Origin: a virus
Direction: 5' to 3' (one strand)
DNA length: 56,874 nt
IMG/VR virus record: IMGVR_UViG_3300045970_000182
Location: 1 to 56,874 of that record
Every line of letters starts with the position of its first letter. Within the stretch, counting starts at the first letter, position 1. Below, piece by piece: positions 25,838-34,033 of the stretch. The notes under the pieces were generated by a model that ran no database searches, was not told the origin of the DNA, and worked only from the letters and a program-made list of their open reading frames with translations. A program made the position numbers and the translations under genes.

Positions 25838-26997
25838 TTATCAATTCTTAAAATAATATGGTGTTCGTTTAACTTACCAGAACAAGGAATATCTACTGTT
25901 GTTAAATCCTTTAAAAAAGTGCGAAGTTTAACCTTACTTGCTTTTTTAAAGTCTGCTAACGCTTCTGCGGGCTTCCGTAGTGTTTTTTCTGCAGAATCTG
26001 GCGAATAATTCAACAGGCTTGCACCCTTAACACCCAGGCCGCCAGCGTCTAATGCTTTGTACTGCGCTAACTTGCGAGTTTTAACTGAATACAGCCATAC
26101 TTCCTTGCTGCCGATTATCTGTGTAGGATTTAAGCTAACAAGGCCTAATGCCTTATCATCCTTTTTATATTTCAGTCTTGACACAACTTTATCTGCAGAC
26201 ACCAGTTTCTTTTTACGTGGTGCGCGTTCAATCTTGGCTGATTCTTGCATCATGCTACACGCTTTCAATAAGTTCTTATGAAACGTGTCAAACTTCTTCA
26301 ACTCTGCTTTTGTATAGTTGGAATATGCTTCTACCAAATCCTTATCTTTACCTTGAAATGCTTCTTCTATTTCTTTTGCACGCTTTTCAAATGTATTTTG
26401 CATATACCTCATATGCGGCGCCTTTAGATCAGACGACTTATACAGATTTACAAAATCCTCAACCGTTTTGACAGATATCTTTTTATCCATCATAAAGTCA
26501 TCTATCCACCCTTCCACTTCTCCGGCCACCTCGGCGGCTTTTTCGCGGATGCGATCTTGTATGGAAATAACCGTTTTAACCGGTACAGCAGATTCGTCAA
26601 TACCGTGTTCCTTTCCGATACTGTGCCTCGATTCCTTTTCAACATACGCAAGCCGAGCTTCTTCTTCATATATGACTTTTTCCAGTGCAGGCATTAACTT
26701 AGGCATTATATCATCGGGGATATCACAACCATGATTAAGCAGATACATATACTTACCAACTGTTGCAAATCGGTTTTCGTGCATGTCTATAATCTTTGGT
26801 AATAATGCATGAGCAGGATTTATAGAACGTAGATATTTTATAACTTCCTTTTTCAACTCAGTTGCAGACAACTCGTAATGAGCGTACAACATTGCGCCGT
26901 GAAAGTTTCTTCTAAAATGTTTGTTTGTTTTTACAGTGTATTCAAAGTCTGGTTTAGGCCAACTCACGAATACCCCTGCAGATTTCTTTGCTGCCAT
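25834..26997 (-). CDS. Large helical hypothetical protein, about 387 aa
   Basis: I choose ATG 26997 (MAAKKSAGVFVSWPKPDF) because AAAGGA lies 8-9 nt upstream; an in-frame ATG at 27048 would add 17 unlikely residues. The protein is Lys/Glu-rich and mostly helical (residues 100-290 look coiled-coil-like), with a C-terminal beta-type domain containing GSKEVWLYSVKTRKLAQYKAL. It is similar in character to conserved T4-like phage proteins of unknown function. It overlaps the exonuclease gene by 4 nt. Confidence 0.6.
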   Translation of the reverse strand: MAAKKSAGVFVSWPKPDFEYTVKTNKHFRRNFHGAMLYAHYELSATELKKEVIKYLRSINPAHALLPKIIDMHENRFATVGKYMYLLNHGCDIPDDIMPKLMPALEKVIYEEEARLAYVEKESRHSIGKEHGIDESAVPVKTVISIQDRIREKAAEVAGEVEGWIDDFMMDKKISVKTVEDFVNLYKSSDLKAPHMRYMQNTFEKRAKEIEEAFQGKDKDLVEAYSNYTKAELKKFDTFHKNLLKACSMMQESAKIERAPRKKKLVSADKVVSRLKYKKDDKALGLVSLNPTQIIGSKEVWLYSVKTRKLAQYKALDAGGLGVKGASLLNYSPDSAEKTLRKPAEALADFKKASKVKLRTFLKDLTTVDIPCSGKLNEHHIILRIDK

Positions 26998-27094
26998 TTT
27001 TATCCTTTTGTGATTAACTATTTTAGCATAGGCTAAAAATAATCGCAACTAATATTGGTTAGCTGCTCAGCGGATATTTATACAATGGCTTATT

Positions 27095-27259
27095 TTAATG
27101 GTCGGATACAGGCTTCTTATGTTTCTCTCTGCGAGTAAACTTCTTTTCTGTATGGGCACCTGCACCTGTTTTAGGAGCATTTTTCGCTACGAAATTTCGA
27201 GGTGTGGAGGCTGGTACTTTCTTCTTTGTTTTTGCTTCAAATAATTCAAATAATCTCAT
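27095..27259 (-). CDS. Small basic protein with capsid-targeting-like leader, 54 aa
   Basis: ATG 27259 opens MRLFELFEAKTKKK and runs to TAA at 27095. The leader MRLFELFE|A resembles T4 capsid-targeting sequences (T4 internal protein III MKTYQEFIAE, Alt MELITELFDE). The remainder is Lys/Arg/His-rich (HTEKKFTRREKHKKP), as expected of a DNA-neutralising internal head protein. It is too short for most ORF cut-offs. The C-terminal AGAHTEKK..KHKK pattern is familiar from small T4-like phage proteins. Confidence 0.7.
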   Translation of the reverse strand: MRLFELFEAKTKKKVPASTPRNFVAKNAPKTGAGAHTEKKFTRREKHKKPVSDH

Positions 27260-27326
27260 ATCACACCTTATAAAGATAGGAATCTATCTTAAAATAATCA
27301 TATTTCTATGATTGATAAATAGTTCA

Positions 27327-27983
27327 ATGTATTTATCATATACTTATTATATTTCAAATAATGAAACCGGGCAGTTCTATTACGGATCTAGATTTAAGAA
27401 TGTATCTCTTAAAAGAACTCCGGCAGATGATTTGTGGATTTATTATTTTACTTCATCGAAATATATAAAAGAACAGATCAACGAATACGGTAAAAGCTCA
27501 TTCACTTATAAAGTATTATTAGAATCAGAAAATTATGACCATTGCTACTGGTATGAACAAGATTTAATTAAACTCAACATAGATAACAAACTATGTCTGA
27601 ATAAATTCTATATAGATAATACCACTATGTCTCGCAAATTTTCACCGGCTGGCATACCTAAAACTGAAGCAGATAAGCGTAAAATGTCAATTATTATGGC
27701 CGGAAAATCGCCATCTAACAAAGGAAAGATTACAGGAGAACAAACATCCATTCATAGAACAAATATTTCAAATTCTATGATTAGGCACTATAATACATTA
27801 AGAGAAAACGGTATATCACTAAATAAGAAAACTTCTTTTTTAAGAAAAAGATTAATTCCATATGATGTTATCATAGATACCGTAAATAAAGTTGGATTTA
27901 AATTGGCAGCAATAGAATTAAATGTGCCGGTTGTAAATTTGCGAGCCAGATATCATTATGCAATTAATGTATTGAAAAGGTAA
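27327..27983 (+). CDS. Degenerate GIY-YIG (Seg-type) homing endonuclease
   Basis: From ATG 27327 the protein reads MYLSYTYYISNNETGQFYYG, a GIY-YIG-like fold in which Y-x-I and F-Y-Y-G-S replace the classic motif. Then EQINEYGKSSFTYKVL and a Glu (YEQDLIK) follow as in SegA-type enzymes. A NUMOD-like segment (TEADKRKMSIIMAGKSPSNKG) and a C-terminal helix-turn-helix (FKLAAIELNVPVVNLRARYH) complete it. GATAAATA ends 6 nt before the ATG, so the message may be leaderless. It lies on the opposite strand to its neighbours. Confidence 0.75.
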   Translation: MYLSYTYYISNNETGQFYYGSRFKNVSLKRTPADDLWIYYFTSSKYIKEQINEYGKSSFTYKVLLESENYDHCYWYEQDLIKLNIDNKLCLNKFYIDNTTMSRKFSPAGIPKTEADKRKMSIIMAGKSPSNKGKITGEQTSIHRTNISNSMIRHYNTLRENGISLNKKTSFLRKRLIPYDVIIDTVNKVGFKLAAIELNVPVVNLRARYHYAINVLKR

Positions 27984-28009
27984 AGAGCAGTAGCGAATTG
28001 CTCTTTACC
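27978..28009 (+). terminator. Hairpin after the 27327 endonuclease gene
   Basis: GTAAAGAGCA and TGCTCTTTAC form a perfect 10-bp stem around a 9-nt loop beginning at the stop codon. No T-tract follows, so termination strength is uncertain, but the position fits. Confidence 0.5.
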
Positions 28010-28046
28010 TGACGCCTGCATTTTACAACAGTAATCACAACCGGTC

Positions 28047-28223
28047 CTAAGATAGTTGTTGCTTATATTTATCAAATAGAGCCGTAATTCTTTCTTTCGT
28101 ATTAAATGTCATAACATTCATTTCATATAGCATATATTCTTGCATAGAAAGAAAATATGCCATAGGTGTTTTGGCTTTTAATACTTTAGTCATATGCCAA
28201 TTTCTCATTATTCCTGAACTCAT
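28047..28223 (-). CDS. Small Met-rich hypothetical protein, 58 aa
   Basis: ATG 28223 (MSSGIMRNWHMTKVL) is preceded by GAGGAAAC and leads to TAG at 28047. The product is helical with nine Met residues and an amphipathic middle (YFLSMQEYMLYEMNVMTF). No family is recognised. It is one of a few genes here ending in TAG, notable because the window encodes an amber-reading tRNA. Confidence 0.55.
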   Translation of the reverse strand: MSSGIMRNWHMTKVLKAKTPMAYFLSMQEYMLYEMNVMTFNTKERITALFDKYKQQLS

Positions 28224-28283
28224 TTTGTTTCCTCGTAGTCTATATATTTATCGAGCACTTCTCTTATATTTAATTCAATCAAA

Positions 28284-28314
28284 AAATGGGGTAAGAATTG
28301 CTCCTTACCCCACC
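28284..28314 (-). terminator. Hairpin terminator upstream of the 28047 gene
   Basis: The minus strand forms GGGGTAAG-GAGCAATT-CTTACCCC followed by ATTTTTT, a textbook intrinsic terminator. It closes the transcript coming from rIIB and the two small genes. Confidence 0.85.
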
Positions 28315-28341
28315 ATGTGTTCCTGGACTCCCCAACGGACT

Positions 28342-28518
28342 TTAACATCCTACCCAAGATCCCCATCCTGTATTAGCGTTTCCTCCGCAGTTACATTTCC
28401 CTTGGTAGAAAAAAGTGCTGCTCTGCCTTTTATAAGCACATGTATGCCATGCACGGCATTTAGTACATAGGTGCTGCTTAATGGCTACAGGTGCACGACC
28501 GGCGCTACCACACCACAC
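28342..28518 (-). CDS. Possible Cys-rich small protein, 58 aa, GTG start
   Basis: A frame from GTG 28518 to TAA 28342 gives a product with seven Cys and several His (QHLCTKCRAWHTC and GKCNCGG), which looks like a zinc-binding peptide. It is in the same frame as the upstream secreted protein, directly after that gene's TGA (28525-28527), with no ATG available. Either GTG is the start, or the TGA is sometimes read through to make a fused C-terminal domain. It ends just before the terminator. Coding status is uncertain. Confidence 0.4.
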   Translation of the reverse strand: MWCGSAGRAPVAIKQHLCTKCRAWHTCAYKRQSSTFFYQGKCNCGGNANTGWGSWVGC

Positions 28519-28524
28519 ATTAAC

Positions 28525-28881
28525 TCATTTTAGTATGCCCATATTGTAATATGCTTCACATTGAACATGCGCTAAAACTTCTATCTTCTCATCATACGAA
28601 ACTTCATCAACCGCTTGCTTTTTTCCGTATAACTTTAATAATATATTATCAAAGTTGCGGATTAATCCGTATAGTGTTTCTTTCATTATTTTTGCATACG
28701 GCCTTGACTGTTTTGCAATATAATCTTCCACACATACTTTAATCTTCGCTTCTTTGGCTAAATCCACTTGCACTGTAGGAGGTGTTATTTCTGGAAATAT
28801 ATCGTGTTCTTTTGCTACAGAACTAAACGACATACTTACCAAAAATAACACAGTAACTATGTGGAGGGACAAGCCCCTCAC
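28525..28881 (-). CDS. Secreted small protein with Sec signal peptide
   Basis: The 118-residue product starts MRGLSLHIVTVLFLVSMSFS, a hydrophobic Sec signal with a likely cut after SVA (residues 20-22). The mature part is helical with two Cys (KVCVEDY and HVQCEAYY) that could form a disulfide in the periplasm. The function is unknown. It follows rIIB by 5 bp, so it is probably co-transcribed. Periplasmic superinfection or lysis control is conceivable. Confidence 0.6.
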   Translation of the reverse strand: MRGLSLHIVTVLFLVSMSFSSVAKEHDIFPEITPPTVQVDLAKEAKIKVCVEDYIAKQSRPYAKIMKETLYGLIRNFDNILLKLYGKKQAVDEVSYDEKIEVLAHVQCEAYYNMGILK

Positions 28882-28886
28882 TTAGC

Positions 28887-29921
28887 TTACTCCGCTTCGT
28901 CTTCCGTTCCTGCATACACAATCTTCAGCATTGCTTTCTTTTGTGCAACATTCTTGGCTTGCTGTTCTTTCGCTTCTTCCAGTGTCAGATCAGTATATTC
29001 GACCCAACCACCATAGACACGAACCAAATCATACAACTGGTCATCTTCTTCATCAAAGTCAAAGACGTCTTCGTCGAACGAATCCAGGTCTGCTTCGGGC
29101 ATTTGCGGCATCTTTGCAGCGTCTTCGGTAGGGAATGGCCATGCTGCTTCAGGCTTCAGGGTAGGCTTCGGCGAATATTGTTTGTTAACAACTTCCTTGA
29201 ACTCTTCCTCTGGCTCGCCGCCAACTTGGCCGACCACTTCGTATCTGCAGCAACGGCCTTTGGCGCCGTTGTAGTCAGAAGGAATACTAACCACATCTGC
29301 CGGATTGATCTTCAAGATCATAACTGGCTGGGTTTGACTACCAAAGTGTGTCAAGTAACTTTCGCTACAGAAGTGCAAACCATCCGAACAAGTTTCATCC
29401 GGGTTATCATTTACCTGGTTACGCACCATCTCAACTACCTGCCCGATGCTGTTGTCAAACTTGCCAGAATGTAAATCCATATAGTTGTAGTTTACCTTCT
29501 TAAATGCAAGGAAATAGCCATCTTCTGTGATTGGCAGGCTATTCTTTTCCAAGAAACCATATAACTGCTCCACAGAACGCTTAGACGGATTGTCCATCAA
29601 GTTTTCCATAAATGCAATCATCGGATCAACAGGGAAACCTTCTTGATACATTTCCAACATACGCACAGACAATGCGTTATGGAACGGTTCATCTTTCCAC
29701 ATAACAACGCCGTCTTCCACGGAAACATTGCCTTGGCCAAAGTTGATAATAGCCTTTGTGGGCTCAACCAACTCTCGCAGTTCGTCCCAATCGGACTCTT
29801 TCAAAGCAGCAACAATCTTCTCATAGTTCATATGAGTGTCACGGCTGATAGTGTGACTTTTTCCATCCAATACCAAAATAATGTTTTTGCCTTGCAGCAA
29901 ATAAGCCGGAGTAGAGTTCAT
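28887..29921 (-). CDS. rIIB: rIIB-like protein
   Basis: rIIA and rIIB are T4 membrane-associated proteins that protect against exclusion systems such as RexAB. The 344-residue product contains the characteristic block DGYFLAFKKVNYNYMDLHSG followed by KFDNSIGQVVEM, then CSDGLHFCSESYLTHFG, and NPADVVSIPSDYNGAKGRC. The N-terminal third is similar in layout to T4 rIIB (312 aa). An acidic C-terminal extension (about 245-320) is extra. It is directly downstream of rIIA, as in T4. Confidence 0.88.
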   Translation of the reverse strand: MNSTPAYLLQGKNIILVLDGKSHTISRDTHMNYEKIVAALKESDWDELRELVEPTKAIINFGQGNVSVEDGVVMWKDEPFHNALSVRMLEMYQEGFPVDPMIAFMENLMDNPSKRSVEQLYGFLEKNSLPITEDGYFLAFKKVNYNYMDLHSGKFDNSIGQVVEMVRNQVNDNPDETCSDGLHFCSESYLTHFGSQTQPVMILKINPADVVSIPSDYNGAKGRCCRYEVVGQVGGEPEEEFKEVVNKQYSPKPTLKPEAAWPFPTEDAAKMPQMPEADLDSFDEDVFDFDEEDDQLYDLVRVYGGWVEYTDLTLEEAKEQQAKNVAQKKAMLKIVYAGTEDEAE

Positions 29922-29984
29922 AAAATACCTTTCTGTGTAATGTTATATTATATACTAAAAAATCTGCACTGTCAACTATGGTTG

Positions 29985-32105
29985 TTACTTAGAATCGACC
30001 AAAGTAACATAGTCAGCAATAGCATCATTCGGGGCGCCTGACAAGTGTTGAAGTAACGGATATTTAGCCTTTATTGCTGATACCTCGTCATTTATTGATT
30101 TCTTTATCTTATCAACCTGCACTGTCTTACCATATTTACCGCACAAAGTAACAAGCGAATCTAATCCGTTTGTTGATTTTGCTCCGGCAAACTTATCAGC
30201 AAATACAGCATAAGGTGATTTAGCAGAAACTTTCCTGGCAACTTCCTTACTAATGTATTTCTCATAACTGTAATGAGATAACATTGTTGATGCAACCATT
30301 GTAGAAATAACAGCATCAGATATCTTAGCAGTTTCTTTTGTTATGATATCATCTACCCATTTCCAGTTCTTTAACGGAGTAATGTCTTTAATGCGGCTCT
30401 TTTGCACACCAAAGATTTCAATGGTGGATAAATCTTTAATCTCTGACATATCCATTAAGTTCTTTATGCCTTTAATGTTATAGTCCTTGCCCAATACGTC
30501 AGTACTCGTAACATTACTTAAACATACATAGTTATATGTTTTCTTAGGAGATAACTCTTCCTGATAAGGAATCCATTGATAGTTATCCTCGCCAGAACGA
30601 TATCTATCATGGTCTGTTTTCTTTTTAAGAATCATAATACCGCGATTAGATAATGCTTCGCGCTTAACTGGTTCTCTTTTCGCCATACTACTTGCCATAA
30701 TAACAGTCGGCGGCTTATGCAGTTCCTTTAAGATCTTATCATACTCTTTCTGACGAACTGCTAAATCAGGGTCAGTATGCGATATACAATACACACTATT
30801 ATTGGCTACAGGAGCCTGAGAAAAGTGGTATTGTGCTCTTGTCATTGCACCAGTCTTTAAGTCATTAAGTACAATAACTACTTCTTTTTCGACAGGAATA
30901 AGCATTGCCTGTGTATGTACACCTTTAACGGTTGCATATGTTTCGCCGATTTTATGACTTTTACTAATGCCGATATAACGCGCAGAAATATCAAGGTTAC
31001 GATCTTTCAAGTCTTTAGCAGAAAATATAAATGACTTCTTACCATAATACTGATCTGGATCATATAACGGAAACTTAGTGTCGGCCGCATATTTCTTCAC
31101 TGCGGAAGAATATAGTTTGGAACGTGCTTGTTCTGTCAAATAAAAGGCACGCTCCCATTCATCCTTAATAAGGTCTGCTTTGGTAGCAAGGTGCTTGGCC
31201 AAGTTTGCATTAAGCAAATCTAACTTACGCTTGATACTTGCAATAGTGATAGGAACATAACTAAGTTCTTCACGAGAGGCAGCAAAGTCAAGTTCGCCAA
31301 TATTGAACTCTAACACTAACCCGCAAGATAACAGACTGTATGTATCGGGAAAATGCTTGTCTGGTTCCGAAATATTCAATGGATAGCAAATGTTACCCAT
31401 TAACGCGATAGATTCGCCGTAGTTACTGTTAACAGTGTGGACACCCGGCACAATGTCTTTTTCGGTATATGCCACAGTTGAATGTGTAAACGATGTGCCT
31501 GTAACCTTTGGCTTATTTTTAAAATACCTAAATACCTTTTCTGCTTCGTATTTAAAACTATCGTAGTCGCGTCTATTAACGACGCTGAATTTTACTTCGA
31601 CGCCGTTTCCTTCTGTGGTAGCTTCTGTATTCATTTCTGCAATACTTGGCACACCCATTTCGTTAATAAATGCGCTATAGATGCGTTTGATACCATCTTT
31701 AATAGCAGTGATGGTAAAATTCTCAGTATAACTGAACGGGCTTTTGGCACCGAGGCCAAGGGCGCCCACCAAATCATTCGAGTCTGTTTTTGTTGAAGTA
31801 AAATACGATGCATATATTTGAGATATGTCTTCGCCCGACAATCCTGTGCCAAAATCCTGCACAGAGAACCACGGTTCAAGCATTGTTGGCAAATGCACCT
31901 CAAACGGTATATCTGCCTTGCCGGCCGATATATGTGAATCTAATGCATTTGTTGAAAGTTCTCTTATAATAGCTTTGATTTTGTTGGAATATAAACCGGA
32001 ACTAAGAATCTTAAAACTGTGCGCGGTGGCTTTAATCGTAAATGCTTGTGTGGACACCACATTAGTCAATACAGCATCGTTGATTGGAGCATTGTTAATA
32101 ATCAT
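29985..32105 (-). CDS. rIIA: rIIA-like GHKL ATPase-domain protein
   Basis: I choose ATG 32105 (MIINNAPINDAVLTN); the ORF is open to 32165. The ~706-residue protein has GHKL (Hsp90/histidine kinase) ATP-binding motifs near the N-terminus: RELSTNALDSH (N box), FSVQDFGTGLSGEDI (G1) and GALGLGAKSPFSY (G2). The length is close to T4 rIIA (725 aa). It pairs with rIIB downstream (63 bp gap). A divergent endonuclease gene with a late promoter starts 137 bp away on the other strand. Confidence 0.9.
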   Translation of the reverse strand: MIINNAPINDAVLTNVVSTQAFTIKATAHSFKILSSGLYSNKIKAIIRELSTNALDSHISAGKADIPFEVHLPTMLEPWFSVQDFGTGLSGEDISQIYASYFTSTKTDSNDLVGALGLGAKSPFSYTENFTITAIKDGIKRIYSAFINEMGVPSIAEMNTEATTEGNGVEVKFSVVNRRDYDSFKYEAEKVFRYFKNKPKVTGTSFTHSTVAYTEKDIVPGVHTVNSNYGESIALMGNICYPLNISEPDKHFPDTYSLLSCGLVLEFNIGELDFAASREELSYVPITIASIKRKLDLLNANLAKHLATKADLIKDEWERAFYLTEQARSKLYSSAVKKYAADTKFPLYDPDQYYGKKSFIFSAKDLKDRNLDISARYIGISKSHKIGETYATVKGVHTQAMLIPVEKEVVIVLNDLKTGAMTRAQYHFSQAPVANNSVYCISHTDPDLAVRQKEYDKILKELHKPPTVIMASSMAKREPVKREALSNRGIMILKKKTDHDRYRSGEDNYQWIPYQEELSPKKTYNYVCLSNVTSTDVLGKDYNIKGIKNLMDMSEIKDLSTIEIFGVQKSRIKDITPLKNWKWVDDIITKETAKISDAVISTMVASTMLSHYSYEKYISKEVARKVSAKSPYAVFADKFAGAKSTNGLDSLVTLCGKYGKTVQVDKIKKSINDEVSAIKAKYPLLQHLSGAPNDAIADYVTLVDSK

Positions 32106-32175
32106 TATTTTCTTTCTATAGTTAAATAATATACATATTATATAACAAAATAAACGATCAGTCAACCGGTATGCA

Positions 32176-32241
32176 GATAAATAGTGTAGTTCGCGGAATT
32201 GGCATTCCCAACTACTCTAATGCTTATAAGGAGCAATCAGT
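32176..32241 (+). promoter_or_regulatory. Late promoter plus conserved hairpin leader of GIY-YIG gene (copy A)
   Basis: The leader contains GATAAATA (32176-32183), a hairpin GTAGTT/AACTAC (32186-32215) with inner stem GGAAT/ATTCC, and TTATAAGGAGCA as ribosome site. The same module, with a changed but still paired inner stem, precedes the endonuclease gene at 53139. In T4, homing endonuclease messages are silenced early by a hairpin and expressed from an internal late promoter; this looks analogous. Confidence 0.7.
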
Positions 32242-32973
32242 ATGATTATTTATAAACTGTATGTTAAGACGCACAGGAAAACAGGATTAAAATACCTCGG
32301 TCAAACCAAAAAAGACCCACATATCTATTTAGGATCGGGCGGTGATTGGTTGCAACATCTTTCTCGCAATGGCAATGATGTGCAGACAGAAATATTATTA
32401 GAGACACCTAATACCGGCGAACGGAATTTCTGGGGAAGATATTATAGTACCCTTTGGAGAATAACCACTTCAGTTGACGATTTTGGTAATAGAATATGGG
32501 CAAATCGCATACCCGAGACCGGTGGTGGTGGTGGCAATACATTTATGACGCCCGAATCTGTTAAGAAACGAGCAATGACACAGACCGGCACAAAGAAGCC
32601 GGAAACACACAGAAAAAAGTGTTCGGTTCGTATGTTAAAAGAGCACCGTGATCCAAGTTCAGTATATAATAGCGAAAGTATTAAGTTAAAGAAATCTAAA
32701 TCAATGAAATCTTGTCGGAGTGATAAAACTTCAGTATCAAAATTCAATACGGCCGAATATCATATAAAGATTAGAAAAAGTTGTAAGACCGGGTCAGCAA
32801 AATTTAGGTTGCATTATATAATATGTAATCCGGTTGGCGTAAGATACGACATCATTGGGTTAGTCGATTTCTGTAAAGAACATAATCTAAATAAAGGCGC
32901 AATGGGCGCAGTAACCCGAGGTGAAACTACACACCATAAAGGTTGGACCGGATATAAGGTGAAGTTAATATAG
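32242..32973 (+). CDS. GIY-YIG-like homing endonuclease
   Basis: The N-terminus YKLYVKTHRKTGLKYLGQT followed by YLGSGGDWLQHL is a GIY-YIG-type nuclease fold, with a probable Glu in TPNTGERNFWGRYY. A Gly-rich linker, a NUMOD3-like TPESVKKRAMTQTGTKKPET stretch and a basic DNA-binding region follow, then a C-terminal helix-turn-helix-like GLVDFCKEHNLNKGAMGAVTRG. It lies between divergent rIIA and a virion gene. Strong AAGGAG ribosome site, late promoter upstream. Confidence 0.8.
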   Translation: MIIYKLYVKTHRKTGLKYLGQTKKDPHIYLGSGGDWLQHLSRNGNDVQTEILLETPNTGERNFWGRYYSTLWRITTSVDDFGNRIWANRIPETGGGGGNTFMTPESVKKRAMTQTGTKKPETHRKKCSVRMLKEHRDPSSVYNSESIKLKKSKSMKSCRSDKTSVSKFNTAEYHIKIRKSCKTGSAKFRLHYIICNPVGVRYDIIGLVDFCKEHNLNKGAMGAVTRGETTHHKGWTGYKVKLI

Positions 32974-33062
32974 AATTGATAAATAACATACACTGTGGAA
33001 ATAGTTCTACATTGAATGATGGAGATCCCCTATTTAGGGAGTACCCGTTCAAGGAGATTATC

Positions 33063-33932
33063 ATGGGAAAACCCATTCAAAAGAAATGGTTCGGCGTTGC
33101 AACAACACCCGGATCACAAATCGTAGTTAGCGGCGTTAAATGGGCCGACGGAACTACAGCAACAAGCGATTACATTGTTAAACAAACAGGATCGCACGCT
33201 TATGTCGTAAGCAACGGAACAAAGAGCGAAACTTGTTTCATGGTCAATGCAACAGACGTAACTGGATTAAATCCGGGCGAATGTTTTATTTTAGCAACAC
33301 CGTTTGGCGGATCTGCACGTCCTTGCAAAAAGATTATGCAATATCGTTTAGATTTATATGAGGCTGATGGATCGGTAGGTAACTATAGCTGGTCTGCTAT
33401 TCCTGCAACAGGACTTGGCCAAGCTGACTTGATCGCTGGTGCTGGCGTTGGTGGTGCAATATTAACAGTAAGTGTTGATCCGGGTAGTGCTGGATATTTT
33501 ACAGCGCCGTCTGTAAGCTTCACAGGTGGTGGCACAGGTGCAACAGCTCACGCAACAGTAGTGAATGGTACTGTAACAGCAGTCGTAGTTGATTTACCAG
33601 GAAAAGGCTATACAGCAGGAACAGTTGTATTATCGGCTCCACCTGCTGCTGTAACTGCTACAGCAACAGCACCAGTAAATAATGGTGCCGGTGGCGTAAC
33701 ATTGGGCGCACTTACTATGTTGGTCGGTGGTGGATTTTATAGCGCGATACCAGCTGTTACATTAGGTGGTGGCAATGGTGATGCCGTGGCTACTGCTACA
33801 GTGACAAATGGTGCAGTTACCGGTATTCTTGTTACCGGTGCTGGTACAGGTTTCGCTGGTGCTGTAACTGTTTCTGTTGCTGCACCTGCAGCAGCAGTTC
33901 AGGCTACTGCCACTGCTACATTTACAGTATAA
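33063..33932 (+). CDS. Gly/Ala-rich virion structural protein
   Basis: I start at ATG 33063 (MGKPIQKKWFGVAT), which has AAGGAG 8 nt upstream; the open frame back to 32976 carries a GATAAATA box (32978-32985) and a hairpin instead of protein-like sequence. The first ~125 residues are a compact domain seen in T4-like structural proteins (QIVVSGVKWADGTTATSDYI, CFILATPFGGSARPC). The remaining 165 residues are beta-helix-like repeats of the form G-x-G-Y-T/F-x-A-P-x-V with GGTGATAHATV, typical of fibres and decorations. It is the only virion gene on the plus strand in this window. Confidence 0.7.
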   Translation: MGKPIQKKWFGVATTPGSQIVVSGVKWADGTTATSDYIVKQTGSHAYVVSNGTKSETCFMVNATDVTGLNPGECFILATPFGGSARPCKKIMQYRLDLYEADGSVGNYSWSAIPATGLGQADLIAGAGVGGAILTVSVDPGSAGYFTAPSVSFTGGGTGATAHATVVNGTVTAVVVDLPGKGYTAGTVVLSAPPAAVTATATAPVNNGAGGVTLGALTMLVGGGFYSAIPAVTLGGGNGDAVATATVTNGAVTGILVTGAGTGFAGAVTVSVAAPAAAVQATATATFTV

Positions 33933-33946
33933 GAAACTTAGCTCAA

Positions 33947-33976
33947 AAGAAAGCCCACCTTGTGTGGGCTTTTTAT
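33947..33976 (+). terminator. Intrinsic terminator after the virion gene
   Basis: AAAGCCCACC-TTGT-GTGGGCTTTTTATT is an ideal hairpin with T-tract 15 nt after the stop at 33932. Confidence 0.9.
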
Positions 33977-33977
33977 T

Positions 33978-34013
33978 GGTACCGCTACCAGGAATCTAAC
34001 CCGGATCTAATCT
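33978..34013 (-). pseudogene. tRNA 3'-half remnant
   Basis: The minus strand reads a T-arm-like CCGGGTTAGATTCCTGG followed by TAGCGGTACCA, i.e. a T arm, seven acceptor bases and CCA, but no matching 5' half is found upstream. It lies at the left edge of the inserted HNH gene, while a complete tRNA sits at the right edge. It may be a relic of a tRNA cut by the insertion. Confidence 0.4.
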
Positions 34014-34033
34014 ATATGATGATAAATACATGT

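Noticed and set aside
28171-28470. Plus-strand 99-aa ORF over the small minus-strand genes
   Set aside because: It crosses a strong terminator hairpin. The minus-strand small genes have better starts and protein-like sequence.
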